Source of the DNA: Hoeflea sp.
GTDB lineage: Bacteria; Pseudomonadota; Alphaproteobacteria; Rhizobiales; Rhizobiaceae
Assembly: GCF_002733955.1 (NCBI RefSeq)
Contig: NZ_NVXQ01000025.1
Span: 1 to 64,000 of the forward strand
Reading direction: 5' to 3'
Length of the DNA: 64,000 nt
In this document: piece by piece, positions 25,097-35,711 of the stretch
Layout: every line of letters begins with the position of its first letter
Numbering within the stretch: the stretch's first letter is position 1
Notes under the pieces: model-generated
Database searches by the model: none
Told to the model about the DNA's origin: nothing
Seen by the model: only the letters and a program-made list of their open reading frames with translations
Position numbers and translations under genes: made by a program

Positions 25097-25756
25097 TCAG
25101 CTGTCAACAATTTTTCGGGAGCTCCGGCGGAACAGATACCAGCCGACCCACAACACCGCGTAGAGCGCCAGCGCCGCGTAGATGGCGGGTTGCGGGCTTT
25201 CGGGTGAACTGATCGAGCCGGCATAGGAGGCGATTGCCACATAGGGCAGCGTGCTCAGGCTGAAATATCCAAGATAACGGGTGAACGGCATCCTGGTGGC
25301 GCCCGCCATGCAGGCCGTGACTTCGGGGACAATCGGGGCTGCGCGCGACAGCAAAATCATGGCCGGGCCGTTGCGACTGAAGGCTTGCGCCATGTCCAGC
25401 CGGTCGCCTTCGTTGCGCAGCAGAAACGAGGTGACCCGGTCGCCCCAGATCCGGCTGATGCCATAGCCTGAAAATGCGGCCAGCGACATGCCCGTGAAGG
25501 CGGCTGCGGCACCCGCCGGGAAACCGAGGAAAAATCCGCCGAGAATGGTAATTGTCAGCGTCGGCACGGCGACAAACAGGTCGAGAAACAGCAGCAGCAC
25601 CACGGTTCCTGCAAGCCAGAGCGGATCGACACGTCCGGCCAGTTCAAGCCAGTGGGTGACATTCTCGACCGTGAGAATGCCGAGGACACGCCCCACAATG
25701 AAGGTAAGCGCAAAGGCTGTTGCAAGAGACAGCATGACTTTGATCAGCGGTTTCAT
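25097..25756 (-). CDS. TVP38/TMEM64 (SNARE-associated/VTT) membrane protein
   Basis: A 219-residue protein with about five membrane segments. The family core is ILGGFFLGFPAGAAAAFTGMSLAAFSGYGISRIWG at about 75-110, with the MILLSRAAPIVPEVTACMAGATRMPFTRYL segment after it. Bacterial relatives (DedA/VTT) are linked to lipid scrambling or transport and membrane homeostasis. It starts 4 bases after the SDR gene upstream, so they are probably co-transcribed. Confidence 0.85.
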   Translation of the reverse strand: MKPLIKVMLSLATAFALTFIVGRVLGILTVENVTHWLELAGRVDPLWLAGTVVLLLFLDLFVAVPTLTITILGGFFLGFPAGAAAAFTGMSLAAFSGYGISRIWGDRVTSFLLRNEGDRLDMAQAFSRNGPAMILLSRAAPIVPEVTACMAGATRMPFTRYLGYFSLSTLPYVAIASYAGSISSPESPQPAIYAALALYAVLWVGWYLFRRSSRKIVDS

Positions 25757-25760
25757 GGGG

Positions 25761-26492
25761 TTATCCTGCCTTCATGATTTTATGTGCGAGGGTGGGAGAG
25801 ATGCGCTGGATCAGCCGCAGCAGCTTGACCTTTCCGACATCGATGTTGGCGCCGGACTTCCGCATTCCGCGAATGATCTCCGTGGCAGCTTGTACGGCGG
25901 ATATTTTCGCAGTCCCCCGGCCTTTGGTCATGGCGGTGTCCACCAGTGGCAGGAACACCTGCTTGACCCCGATGTTTGTGTCTTCAAGCTGATAGGCCAG
26001 CGATTGCGAGAAGATGTTGAGTGCGCCTTTGGTTGCGCAGTAAACGGCCGAACCGGTCTTTGGCACCAGGCCCAGGCCTGAGTTGATGTTGACGATCATC
26101 GACGGACTGGATTGCAGGAGATTGGGCAGCAGCAGGTAGATGAGGCTGCACAGGGAGGTGAAATTGATGTCGATTTCCCGCCTTATGGTCTCATAGCGGA
26201 AGTCCTCGGCAAGGAAGTGCGGCGTGTATTGCACCGCCGCGTTGTTGATCAGGATGTCGATTTTCCTGCCGCTGCGGATCAGAAGATCAGCGGCTGTCTC
26301 GACCGATTGCAGATCGGCCAGATCCGCCTCATAGACATGAACGTCAGGCAAAGACCGGCGCAGATCGTCCAGTCCCGGGGACGGGCGGGTGATGACAGAG
26401 ATTTCATTGTCATCGTGGAGCTGTTTCAACAGCTCCAGCCCGAGCCCCGATGCGGCCCCGGTTATGACGATGTGTTTGCCGACGAGGTTCAT
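25761..26492 (-). CDS. Short-chain dehydrogenase/reductase
   Basis: A 243-residue classical SDR with the cofactor motif GAASGLGLELL near 11-21, NNAAVQYTPHF near 85, the catalytic Ser in NINSGLGL and the YCATK active site near 148. Start chosen at 26492, where the protein begins directly before the first beta strand. Substrate unknown. It is divergent from the Crp-like regulator (gap 89 bases), which may control it. Confidence 0.88.
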   Translation of the reverse strand: MNLVGKHIVITGAASGLGLELLKQLHDDNEISVITRPSPGLDDLRRSLPDVHVYEADLADLQSVETAADLLIRSGRKIDILINNAAVQYTPHFLAEDFRYETIRREIDINFTSLCSLIYLLLPNLLQSSPSMIVNINSGLGLVPKTGSAVYCATKGALNIFSQSLAYQLEDTNIGVKQVFLPLVDTAMTKGRGTAKISAVQAATEIIRGMRKSGANIDVGKVKLLRLIQRISPTLAHKIMKAG

Positions 26493-26581
26493 GAATAATT
26501 CCCGGTGTGGCTGGTTCACGTTCAATATTCGTGCACACTAGGCAGGCGTTTCGGTCGTGGAATTAACCCAAGTCAAAACCC

Positions 26582-27109
26582 ATGGAATTAGGTAGATTCA
26601 TTACGGAAAACGGCACGTCTCTCTCGAGAGAGCCGGGGCAGCATGTGTTCCGGCAGGGCGATCAGAACGCGTCGCTGTATTTCGTCAGGACCGGGTTGCT
26701 GAAGGCCTATTACCTGTCGGCGGACGGTAAGGAGAACATCAAGTCCTTCATCCTGCCGGGCGACCATATCGGCAGCCTGATGGCGAACCATGCCGGCAAA
26801 TCCTGCAGCTTCAGCCTGGTTTGCCTGAAACAATGCGAGCTGGTGGCCTTGCCGTTCCGCACCCTGTACCAGTCGGTGCGAACCGACCCCGATATCTCGG
26901 GCGCTATTGTCGACCTTCTGCTGAGCTTTGCGATGAAAAAGGAAGTCCGCGAATACGAGCTGCTGTGTCTTTCGGCCGAGGACCGGTACAGGAGACTGAT
27001 CGAGAGCACCCCTGAGATCCTCAAGCTCGTGACCCAGAACGAGATCGCGCGTTATCTCGGCGTCACGCCGGTCGGTCTCAGCCGGATCAAGAAGCGCGTG
27101 ATGGCCTGA
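26582..27109 (+). CDS. Crp/Fnr-family transcription regulator
   Basis: A 175-residue regulator with an N-terminal cyclic-nucleotide-binding-like beta roll (EPGQHVFRQGDQNASLYFVRTGLLKAYY at about 17-44) and a short C-terminal helix-turn-helix ending NEIARYLGVTPVGLSRIKKRV. The protein ends soon after the recognition helix, as in the small Crp subgroup. The Arg/Ser cAMP-binding set of Crp is not evident, so the ligand is unknown. It lies between an SDR and a TAXI-TRAP operon; either may be its target. Confidence 0.85.
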   Translation: MELGRFITENGTSLSREPGQHVFRQGDQNASLYFVRTGLLKAYYLSADGKENIKSFILPGDHIGSLMANHAGKSCSFSLVCLKQCELVALPFRTLYQSVRTDPDISGAIVDLLLSFAMKKEVREYELLCLSAEDRYRRLIESTPEILKLVTQNEIARYLGVTPVGLSRIKKRVMA

Positions 27110-27167
27110 GGCAGAGGCCGGGGCAGGGACGCCACAAGTCCCGATCTCAGACACGGATGGGTACGAC

Positions 27168-27197
27168 ATTGCCCATTGGGTCTTGCCAGTGGGCAAT
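27168..27197. promoter_or_regulatory. Inverted repeat upstream of the TRAP operon
   Basis: ATTGCCCA (27168-27175) is exactly inverted as TGGGCAAT (27190-27197) with a 14-base spacer, and CATTGCC recurs downstream near 27214. It lies 147 bases before the TAXI gene and 58 bases after the Crp-like gene. A regulator site is plausible. Confidence 0.45.
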
Positions 27198-27343
27198 AAA
27201 CTGCCACTATCCATTGCCGGATCTGACCGAAATCGCAGAATTCCTGTACAGGGGAATTTGGCACGCGCATTGCTGGCGGAAATCCGTATTGAAAGACGCA
27301 GAAGCCAAGTGCTTCGTGTGAAAACAACCGGGAGGAGACCCAC

Positions 27344-28300
27344 ATGATCAGCATCAATCGAAGAAGTCTTGTCACTCTTATGGCAGCCACTGCCATGGGC
27401 CTGTCGCTGGCACCTGCAAAGGCCAGTGAATTCGTCAATATCCTGACCGGCGGCACCTCGGGCGTCTATTACCCGCTCGGCGTCGGCCTGTCGAAGATCT
27501 ATGCCGAGAAGATCGACGGCGTGCGCACCCAGGTGCAGTCGACCAAGGCGTCGGTGGAAAACCTCAACCTGCTGCAGCAGGGCAAGGGCGAACTGGCCCT
27601 GGCGCTGGGCGATTCCGTCAAGCTCGCCTGGGAAGGTGATGCGGAAGCCGGTTTCAAGGCCCCGCTCGACAAGCTGCGCGGCATTTCAGCCGTCTATCCG
27701 AACTACATCCAGATCGTGGCTTCGAAAGAGTCCGGCATCCAGAATTTTGCCGACCTCAACGGCAAGAGCCTGTCGGTGGGTGCGGCCAAGTCCGGCACCG
27801 AGCTGAACGCCCGCAAAATCTTCGGCGCAGCCGGCATGTCCTACGACGACCTGTCGAAGACCGAGTATCTGCCGTTTGCGGAATCGGTCGAGCTGATCAA
27901 GAACCGCCAGCTGGATGCGACCTTGCAGTCGGCCGGTCTCGGCGTGTCTTCGATCAAGGACCTGTCGACCTCGATCGACATCCAGATGGTCGCCGTGCCG
28001 TCCGACGTGGTGGACGCGCTCGGTGCGCCTTACATCTCGGCAACCATTCCGGCAGGCACCTATAACGGCCAGGACGCCGATGTGCAGACCGTGGCCGTGG
28101 TCAACTTCCTGGTCACCCATTCCGAAGTCAGCGACGAGTTGGCCTATCAGATGACCAAGCAGCTGTTTGAAAACCTGCCCGAGCTGGAAGCTGCCCACAA
28201 GGCTGCCACGCAGATCAAGCTGGAGAACGCGCTCAAGGGCATGCCGGTGCCGCTGCACCCCGGTGCCGAACGCTACTACAAGGAAAAAGGCATGATGTAA
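27344..28300 (+). CDS. TAXI-family TRAP transporter solute-binding protein
   Basis: A 318-residue periplasmic protein with a signal peptide (ends near APAKA, residue 27; the NRRSLVTLMAA start could even allow Tat export). The mature start EFVNILTGGTSGVYYPLGVGLSKIY is the hallmark of TAXI proteins. It binds a solute, often glutamate or a dicarboxylate in known members, and hands it to the fused permease downstream. GGGAGGAG precedes the ATG. Confidence 0.93.
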   Translation: MISINRRSLVTLMAATAMGLSLAPAKASEFVNILTGGTSGVYYPLGVGLSKIYAEKIDGVRTQVQSTKASVENLNLLQQGKGELALALGDSVKLAWEGDAEAGFKAPLDKLRGISAVYPNYIQIVASKESGIQNFADLNGKSLSVGAAKSGTELNARKIFGAAGMSYDDLSKTEYLPFAESVELIKNRQLDATLQSAGLGVSSIKDLSTSIDIQMVAVPSDVVDALGAPYISATIPAGTYNGQDADVQTVAVVNFLVTHSEVSDELAYQMTKQLFENLPELEAAHKAATQIKLENALKGMPVPLHPGAERYYKEKGMM

Positions 28301-28335
28301 GACCGGGCCAAAAGCCGGGTTACATCGCCAAATTA

Positions 28336-28369
28336 CCGTGGCGGCATCACATCTCGTGAGCCGCCACGG
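28336..28369 (+). promoter_or_regulatory. Intercistronic hairpin between binding protein and permease
   Basis: CCGTGGCGGC (28336-28345) pairs perfectly with GCCGCCACGG (28360-28369). In transporter operons such stems commonly protect the binding-protein mRNA or cut read-through, giving excess binding protein over permease. Confidence 0.65.
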
Positions 28370-28396
28370 CAGTCGTGTTTTGGGGGAGAACATCGC

Positions 28397-30502
28397 ATGC
28401 TTCATGATCAGACACCGCACCAGGTACCGGAAGATCAACCCGATCTGGGTCTGCATGATCCGCTGGCCGAAAGTTTTCCCTCCACGCCGGAAGGGCGGCT
28501 GCTGTTCTGGCTGGCGCTGATCTTTTCGGTGTTCCAGATTGCCACGGCCGCGCATATCATCGATCTGACCAGCCAGGTGGTGCGCGCCATCCATGTCGGC
28601 TTCCTGATGCTGCTGACCTTTCCGCTGGTGGCGCTGGCGCGCAAGTCCGGCCCCGCGGTCAAGACGCTTGCCTGGATCATGGCCGGGCTCGGCGTCGTGG
28701 TCGCGGTTTACCAGTGGTACGAATATACCGAGCTGTTGTTGCGCGCCGGGGATCCGCTGACCCGCGACATCGTGCTGGGCGTGATTGCGCTTGTCACCGT
28801 GTTTGCCGCGGCCTGGGTGATCATGGGCCCGGCGCTGCCGATCATTTCCGGTGCGTTCCTCGCCTATTGCCTGTTTGGCGAATACCTGCCGGCGCCGTTC
28901 GATCACCGCGGCTATGATTTCGCGCAGGTCATCGATCACATGGCCTACGGCACCGAGGGTATCTACGGCATTCCGATCTTCGTGTCGTCGAGCTTCATCT
29001 TCCTGTTCATCCTGTTTGGCTCTTTCCTGGAAAAAGCCGGCATGATCCAGCTGTTTACCGATGTGTCGCTGGGCCTCGTCGGCCACAAGCGCGGCGGGGC
29101 GGCCAAGGTGTCGGTGATCTCGTCCGGGCTGATGGGCACGATCTCGGGCTCGGGCGTTGCCAATGTGGTGACGACGGGGCAGTTCACCATCCCGCTGATG
29201 AAGAAGTTCGGCTATCGCGCGGCCTTTGCCGGCGGGGTGGAATCGACCTCCTCGATGGGCGGGCAGCTGATGCCGCCGGTAATGGGCGCGGTGGCCTTCA
29301 TCATGGCCGAGACGCTCGGCGTTGAATATTACGAAGTGGTGCAGGCGGCGATCATCCCTGCGGTGCTCTATTTCGCCTCCGCCTTCTGGATGGTGCACCT
29401 GGAAGCCGGCAAGCACAATCTCGTCGGTCTGCCGAAAAGCGAGCTGCCATCGCCGATGAAGGCGCTGAGAGAGCAATGGTACCTGGTGCTGCCGCTGCTG
29501 ATGCTCATCTACCTGCTGTTTACCGGCTACACGCCGCTGTTTGCCGGTACCGTCGGACTGGCGCTGACCGTGCTGCTCATTCTTGGCGGTTCGGTGGCGC
29601 TGGGGCTGCCGGCAGGCGTGATCCGGATCATCTTCTGGGTCGGGCTTGGCCTGATCGCGGCGGCCTTCCTGCAATTCGGCATCATGGTGATCCTGGCCGC
29701 CGTGCTGGCGCTGGTGGCCTGGAACGCGCTGTCGAAGGGCGGGCGCGAAACGCTGGCGATCTGCCGGGATTCGCTGGCCGAAGGCGCCAAGACGGCGCTG
29801 CCGGTGGGCGTGGCCTGTGCCGTGGTCGGCATCATTATCGGCACCATGACGCTGACGGGGGCGGCCAACACGTTCGGGCAGTTCATCGTTTCTGTCGGCC
29901 AGAACAGCCTGTTCCTGTCGCTGGTGCTGACGATGATCACCTGCATCGTGCTCGGCATGGGCATTCCGACGATCCCGAATTACATCATAACCTCGTCGAT
30001 CGCAGGGCCTGCGCTGCTGGAGCTTGGCGTGCCGCTGATCGTCAGCCACATGTTCGTGTTCTATTTCGGCATTCTGGCGGATCTGACGCCACCGGTGGCG
30101 CTGGCCTGTTTCGCAGCCGCGCCGATAGCCAAGGAGAGCGGCCTGAAGATTTCTACGGAGGCGATCAAGGTGGCTGCCGCCGGCTTCGTGATCCCGTTCA
30201 TGGCGGTCTACACCCCGGCGCTGATGCTGCAGGACGGCGGCCCGCTCGCCGACCAGATCGGCTATGTTCCGGCGGTGATCTATATCGTTGCCAAGGTGGT
30301 GCTGGCGATCGGACTCTGGGGGGCTGCGGTGATCGGGTTTCTCGGCGGCCGGCTCGGTTGGCCGCTCCGGGCGCTCGGCATGGTGGCGGCCTTCACCCTG
30401 GTTGCCGCGCTGCCGCTGACCGACGAGATCGGCTTTGCGCTGACGGCGGTGTTTGCGTTGCTGGCCTGGCGGCAGATGCGCGTGAGCGCGGAGACCGCCT
30501 AG
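28397..30502 (+). CDS. TAXI-TRAP transporter fused permease (4TM-12TM)
   Basis: A 701-residue membrane protein combining the small (4TM, about 30-165) and large (12TM, about 185-620) TRAP subunits. Conserved large-subunit stretches are visible: GGVESTSSMGGQLMPPVMGAVAFIMAE and GMGIPTIPNYIITSSIAGPALLELGV. It uses the ion gradient to import the solute caught by the TAXI protein. GGGGGAGA lies 9 bases before the ATG. The next gene begins right at its stop. Confidence 0.94.
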   Translation: MLHDQTPHQVPEDQPDLGLHDPLAESFPSTPEGRLLFWLALIFSVFQIATAAHIIDLTSQVVRAIHVGFLMLLTFPLVALARKSGPAVKTLAWIMAGLGVVVAVYQWYEYTELLLRAGDPLTRDIVLGVIALVTVFAAAWVIMGPALPIISGAFLAYCLFGEYLPAPFDHRGYDFAQVIDHMAYGTEGIYGIPIFVSSSFIFLFILFGSFLEKAGMIQLFTDVSLGLVGHKRGGAAKVSVISSGLMGTISGSGVANVVTTGQFTIPLMKKFGYRAAFAGGVESTSSMGGQLMPPVMGAVAFIMAETLGVEYYEVVQAAIIPAVLYFASAFWMVHLEAGKHNLVGLPKSELPSPMKALREQWYLVLPLLMLIYLLFTGYTPLFAGTVGLALTVLLILGGSVALGLPAGVIRIIFWVGLGLIAAAFLQFGIMVILAAVLALVAWNALSKGGRETLAICRDSLAEGAKTALPVGVACAVVGIIIGTMTLTGAANTFGQFIVSVGQNSLFLSLVLTMITCIVLGMGIPTIPNYIITSSIAGPALLELGVPLIVSHMFVFYFGILADLTPPVALACFAAAPIAKESGLKISTEAIKVAAAGFVIPFMAVYTPALMLQDGGPLADQIGYVPAVIYIVAKVVLAIGLWGAAVIGFLGGRLGWPLRALGMVAAFTLVAALPLTDEIGFALTAVFALLAWRQMRVSAETA

Positions 30503-30871
30503 ATGGGGATGGCGTTGTGTGTCGCGGCCGCCGGCAAGGTGATCGCGATCTCCACGACGCTGTTCACGCTGTCCTGGACCCATTCGGTGGAGAAGACCGA
30601 GTGGGCGGAAAGCTGGCAGGTGACGCCGCAAGGGCTCGAGCTGACACAAGCGCGGGTCAAGGGCTCTGGCGCGGGAATGGATCCTGGCGAGGGGGCACGG
30701 CTCGAGGATGGCTGGTGGGTCTGGTCGCCGGGTTTGCCAGCGGTGCCCGCGCTGGTCCTGGCGTCGTCGGGGGCTACCGTTTCGGCCTGGACACTGTGCC
30801 ATTCCGGCGGTTGCCTGGAGCTTGGCGCCAGGGCGGATCAACCGGTGCGGGTCGAGGCCTGCCAGCGCTGA
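30503..30871 (+). CDS. DUF1850 protein of the TRAP operon
   Basis: A 122-residue protein with the DUF1850 pattern: FTLSWTHSVEKTEWAESWQV near 22-41, then ARVKGSGAGMDPGEGARLEDGWWVW, and a Cys pair in SAWTLCHSGGCLEL. An N-terminal hydrophobic stretch suggests export or anchoring. The family is regularly found with TAXI-TRAP genes but its job is unknown. The ATG follows the permease stop without a gap. Confidence 0.85.
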   Translation: MGMALCVAAAGKVIAISTTLFTLSWTHSVEKTEWAESWQVTPQGLELTQARVKGSGAGMDPGEGARLEDGWWVWSPGLPAVPALVLASSGATVSAWTLCHSGGCLELGARADQPVRVEACQR

Positions 30872-30997
30872 AGTGTCGCTTTGCCGCGCCCGGGTCGCGA
30901 CGCTACACATAGCATGATTGCAATGTTAGGGTGATTCCTTGTCCGGGCAGATCTGCTATGATCGCGGTGCGCGGGGGCGGAGCGAAAGGGCGGCATC

Positions 30998-32287
30998 ATG
31001 GGCAGGTTTTCATTTCCAATGGCTCCGGGCCGGGCCGAGGCCCTGGGCGAAATTCACGCGCGGCCGTTCGCGCTGGTGGGGCAGTCGCGGGTTATCTTTC
31101 AGTTGGCGTTTCTCACCGATGGCGGTGCGGTGGTCGACCATGCGGTGCTGGCCGAGCTTGCCCGGGCGCGCGGAGTGGCGGTGCCGCGCCGCGATACCGC
31201 GCATTTCGCCATGGCATGGGGCCAGGGCACGTTGCGCTGGGAACGGCACTCGGAGTTTTCGACCTATTTCTGGGATGCGCCGGCGCCGGCGCAGTTTGGC
31301 GACGCGGTGGAAACCCACCCGTTTGGCGACCAGTTTTCGCCGCCCGGCAACATGATTTCGGGGATCAGGCTGGAGGTGCGGGCCGACAGCGCTGAGACCA
31401 AGGCAGCACTCGAAAGTTTCGATCCGACCAGCCTGTGCCTGAGCGAGGTCAAGGGCGGTCGCGCACTGATCGCCACAGATTTCCGCCAGGACGGCGACGG
31501 CCTGACGCGCATTCTTGTGATCGACAAGGGCATGACCGATGCCGGCCGGGGGGCCGTGGTTCAGCGGCTTCTCGATATCGAGACCTACCGGACGCTGGCG
31601 GCGATGGGTCTGTCGCTGGCGCGCTCGCTGTCGCCGGAGATGCGGCGGATCGAGGACAATCTGACCAAGATCACGCAAGCGATGAAGAACGGCGCGCGGG
31701 AAAACGCCGACAGCCTGCTGGCGGAGATCACGGTGCTTGCCGCCGAGCTGGAAGCCAACGCGGCGCTGAGCCTGTTCCGCTTCGGGGCCAGCCGGGCCTA
31801 TTACACCATCGTGCGTGAGCGCATTGCCACGCTGGAGGAAACGCAGCAGCCGGGCTACGAGACGATCGGGGCCTTTCTGGAAAAGCGACTGGCGCCTGCA
31901 ATGCGGACCTGCCAGTCGATCGAGGAGCGGCAGGCCAACCTGTCGCGCAAGCTGTCGCGCGCCACAGCACTGCTGCGCAGCTGGATCGACGTCGAGCTGG
32001 AGCGGCAAAACAGTGCCTTGCTGAGTTCGATGAACCGCCGGGTGAAGCTTCAATTGCGCATGCAGCAGACGGTGGAAGGGCTCTCGGTGGCGGCGATCTC
32101 CTACTATATCGTCGGCCTGTTCGGCTATCTCGCCAAGCCGCTCGATGCCCTGGGACTGCCGATCAAGGCCGGCATGCTGTCGGCGCTGTTCGTGCCGGTT
32201 GCGATCGGATTCACCTGGATGGTGGTGCGGTCGATCCGCAAGCACCATGATGTCGAAACCGACGCCGGGGCTGCCGAGAAGTCGTGA
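30998..32287 (+). CDS. DUF3422 membrane protein
   Basis: A 429-residue protein of the DUF3422 family, common in alphaproteobacteria. It opens with EIHARPFALV and includes FSTYFWDAP and the ISGIRLEVR stretch. A long helical region spans about 200-370, and two membrane helices sit near the C-terminus (VAAISYYIVGLFGYLA and AGMLSALFVPVAIGFTWMVV). The family layout suggests an inner-membrane protein with a large cytosolic part. No function is established. It converges on groEL. Confidence 0.85.
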   Translation: MGRFSFPMAPGRAEALGEIHARPFALVGQSRVIFQLAFLTDGGAVVDHAVLAELARARGVAVPRRDTAHFAMAWGQGTLRWERHSEFSTYFWDAPAPAQFGDAVETHPFGDQFSPPGNMISGIRLEVRADSAETKAALESFDPTSLCLSEVKGGRALIATDFRQDGDGLTRILVIDKGMTDAGRGAVVQRLLDIETYRTLAAMGLSLARSLSPEMRRIEDNLTKITQAMKNGARENADSLLAEITVLAAELEANAALSLFRFGASRAYYTIVRERIATLEETQQPGYETIGAFLEKRLAPAMRTCQSIEERQANLSRKLSRATALLRSWIDVELERQNSALLSSMNRRVKLQLRMQQTVEGLSVAAISYYIVGLFGYLAKPLDALGLPIKAGMLSALFVPVAIGFTWMVVRSIRKHHDVETDAGAAEKS

Positions 32288-32331
32288 GCTGCCTGTTTTC
32301 GCCGGGAGCCTTGAAAGGGTGACCGGACATG

Positions 32332-32361
32332 AAAAAAGCCGCCCCGGAGGCGAGGCGGCTT
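32332..32361 (-). terminator. Rho-independent terminator of groESL
   Basis: On the minus strand, AAGCCGCC and GGCGGCTT form an 8-bp stem with a 10-base loop, followed by a T6 run, 24 bases past the groEL stop. A textbook intrinsic terminator. Confidence 0.88.
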
Positions 32362-32384
32362 CGCCTGTCAGAGCCGGTGATGGA

Positions 32385-34025
<1,641 letters not shown>

Positions 34026-34055
34026 TCAAATCTTCCCAAGTGGCTCGGCAGCAAA

Positions 34056-34370
34056 TCAGGCTGCCGCCTTGACTGCGGCTTCCGCGTCGAGGATGCCCAT
34101 GACGTCGGATTCCTTCATGATCAGGAGATCTTCGCCATCAAGCCGGATCTCGGTGCCGGACCATTTGCCGAACAGCACGCGATCGCCCTGCTTGACGTCG
34201 AGTGCGACGATCTCGCCCTGGTCATTGCGGGCGCCGGGGCCGGTGGCGATGACTTCGCCTTCCTGCGGCTTTTCCTTGGCAGTGTCGGGAATGATGATGC
34301 CGCCCTTGGTGCGCTCGTCGCTTTCAACGCGACGGACAAGGATACGGTCATGCAGAGGTCGGAATTTCAT
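34056..34370 (-). CDS. groES: 10-kDa co-chaperonin GroES
   Basis: A 104-residue GroES from the ATG at 34370 (GGAGG 5 bases upstream); the in-frame extension upstream has no family likeness. It shows [39 protein letters not shown] with the mobile loop at about 17-32. It caps GroEL. First gene of the groESL operon. Confidence 0.98.
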   Translation of the reverse strand: MKFRPLHDRILVRRVESDERTKGGIIIPDTAKEKPQEGEVIATGPGARNDQGEIVALDVKQGDRVLFGKWSGTEIRLDGEDLLIMKESDVMGILDAEAAVKAAA

Positions 34371-34474
34371 GTTTTCCTCCTGGACAAACATAGTATTGGC
34401 TCCCATCCCGCCCGGAGCCGATGGCCTCCCGGCGGAAGCCAGACCCTTTCACTTGCGGCGTCTGGCGGCAGACG

Positions 34475-34503
34475 ATTTGGTTTTTGAAAAAAGTGTTTTC
34501 AAG
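34475..34503 (-). promoter_or_regulatory. Candidate heat-shock (RpoH) promoter of groESL
   Basis: On the minus strand CTTGAAA (34503-34497) is followed after 16 bases by CCAAAT (34480-34475). The -35 matches RpoH promoters; the -10 is only a partial match. It lies downstream of the CIRCE-like element. Confidence 0.5.
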
Positions 34504-34520
34504 AGGTTTTCCGAAAAAAA

Positions 34521-34547
34521 TCAGCACTCGCGCAAGGTGGCTGCTAA
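34521..34547. promoter_or_regulatory. Degenerate CIRCE element (HrcA site) of groESL
   Basis: TCAGCACTC, nine bases, GGCTGCTAA. Compared with the consensus TTAGCACTC-N9-GAGTGCTAA, three of 18 arm positions differ. HrcA control of groESL is well known in alphaproteobacteria. Its place upstream of the -35 box is somewhat unusual. Confidence 0.7.
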
Positions 34548-34644
34548 CAGATTGAAAACGAAAGATGATTGTCGATTTCATCTTGCCAAGATATCGATCT
34601 TTTGGTGTTCTTTTGCTGTCAAAGCACAGGAGGTCCACACGGCA

Positions 34645-34914
34645 ATGGTTTCACCTGAGTTCGAACGGCAGATGGATGGATATGGGCTGACCACCGCGCA
34701 TATCTTCTACCGGCTTCCCGATTTTCAATCCCTGCTGCAGACCTATGTCTGGCAGGATTATGATCTGGCCCCGGATTTCCCGGGCATGCGCAAGTTTCTC
34801 GACTTCTGGGAAGCAAAGCTTGATGGCAGGCTCCACTCGGTCAGATATGCCCACCAGAAGCTGATCGGGCCGAATGAATGGCGGCGGGTGGACGGGGAAA
34901 TCCTGTTGAACTGA
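34645..34914 (+). CDS. usg: Usg family protein
   Basis: An 89-residue protein with the near-invariant QMDGYGLTTAHIFYRLPDF, YVWQDYDLAPDFPGMRKFL and HSVRYAHQKLIGPNEWR stretches of the alphaproteobacterial Usg family. Function is not known; the name comes from a location beside trpF in other species, which is not the case here. AGGAGG lies 11 bases before the ATG at 34645. It is divergent from groESL. Confidence 0.88.
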   Translation: MVSPEFERQMDGYGLTTAHIFYRLPDFQSLLQTYVWQDYDLAPDFPGMRKFLDFWEAKLDGRLHSVRYAHQKLIGPNEWRRVDGEILLN

Positions 34915-34951
34915 GCTGCTTTTTGGCGGTCGCGGCAGGCAAGGCCTGATC

Positions 34952-35632
34952 TCAGGCCTCAAGTGCTGCGCGCATGCCTGCCTCGCAAAACCTGACCAGC
35001 TGGTCGGCGAGCTGATCCATGGCCTGCCGGTTGCCGCCAGCCAGGGCCTCGATGCGCCAGGACGATGTCGACAGCGACAGCATGGCGGAGACCGAGAAGA
35101 TGAAACTGACCGCGATGGCGGAGCTGTCGGTGCGCGGGAACAGCTTTGCGATCTCGGCGATGAAGACACCGGCGGTGGGGTCGAAACAGCGCTCGGAAAT
35201 TGTGTGCCAGCGGGCATCGGCAGAGACCATCGCCACCAGCCGCGCATAGGCGAGCCATTGCGGGTCGCCGGCGCCGGCCTTTTCCAGATAGGGCCGCAGG
35301 AAGGCGGAGAGCACGGCGTCAAGCGTGACCGGTTGCTGTCTTTGCTTCAGAGCCGCCAGAGCATCAAGCCGCAATTGCGAGAGTTCCGACGCGCGCCGCT
35401 CGACGACGCGCTCGAACAGGGTTTCCTTGCTGACATGGTGGAAGCTGATCGAGGCGATCTGCGCCCCGGCTGCCTTGGCGATGTCGCGCACCGAGGCGCC
35501 CTCATAGCCGCGCTCGGAAAACAGGCGTTCTGCAGCATCGAGGATGCTCAGGCTGGTGGCGAGCGAGCGTTTCGATACCGCGCGGCGGCGCGGCTGGGAC
35601 GGCGGGACGGAGCCTGGTGATTTCGAACTCAT
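34952..35632 (-). CDS. TetR-family regulator of the FMO operon
   Basis: A 226-residue TetR protein with helix-turn-helix AAERLFSERGYEGASVRDIAKAAGAQIASISFHHVSKETLF at about 33-72; the HHVSKETLF end replaces the usual YYHF motif. It is divergent from the flavin monooxygenase operon and shares its promoter region, where a perfect 18-bp palindrome sits, so it most likely represses both. Ligand unknown. Confidence 0.88.
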   Translation of the reverse strand: MSSKSPGSVPPSQPRRRAVSKRSLATSLSILDAAERLFSERGYEGASVRDIAKAAGAQIASISFHHVSKETLFERVVERRASELSQLRLDALAALKQRQQPVTLDAVLSAFLRPYLEKAGAGDPQWLAYARLVAMVSADARWHTISERCFDPTAGVFIAEIAKLFPRTDSSAIAVSFIFSVSAMLSLSTSSWRIEALAGGNRQAMDQLADQLVRFCEAGMRAALEA

Positions 35633-35649
35633 AATTCATCTTGCCTTAA

Positions 35650-35667
35650 ATTGAACGATCGTTCAAT
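35650..35667. promoter_or_regulatory. TetR operator, perfect 18-bp palindrome
   Basis: ATTGAACGATCGTTCAAT is a perfect palindrome 18 bases from the tetR start and 45 bases before the monooxygenase ATG. Form and place are typical of TetR autoregulatory operators. Confidence 0.8.
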
Positions 35668-35711
35668 ATTGTCGCGAGGACAAGATTCCGCTGAATCCAG
35701 GGAGGGGGCAG

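Noticed and set aside
27686-30910. A 1074-codon open frame antisense to the TRAP transporter genes
   Set aside because: It is rich in His, Arg, Gln and Gly with no domain pattern and lies opposite strongly supported membrane-protein genes; such frames arise in high-GC DNA.
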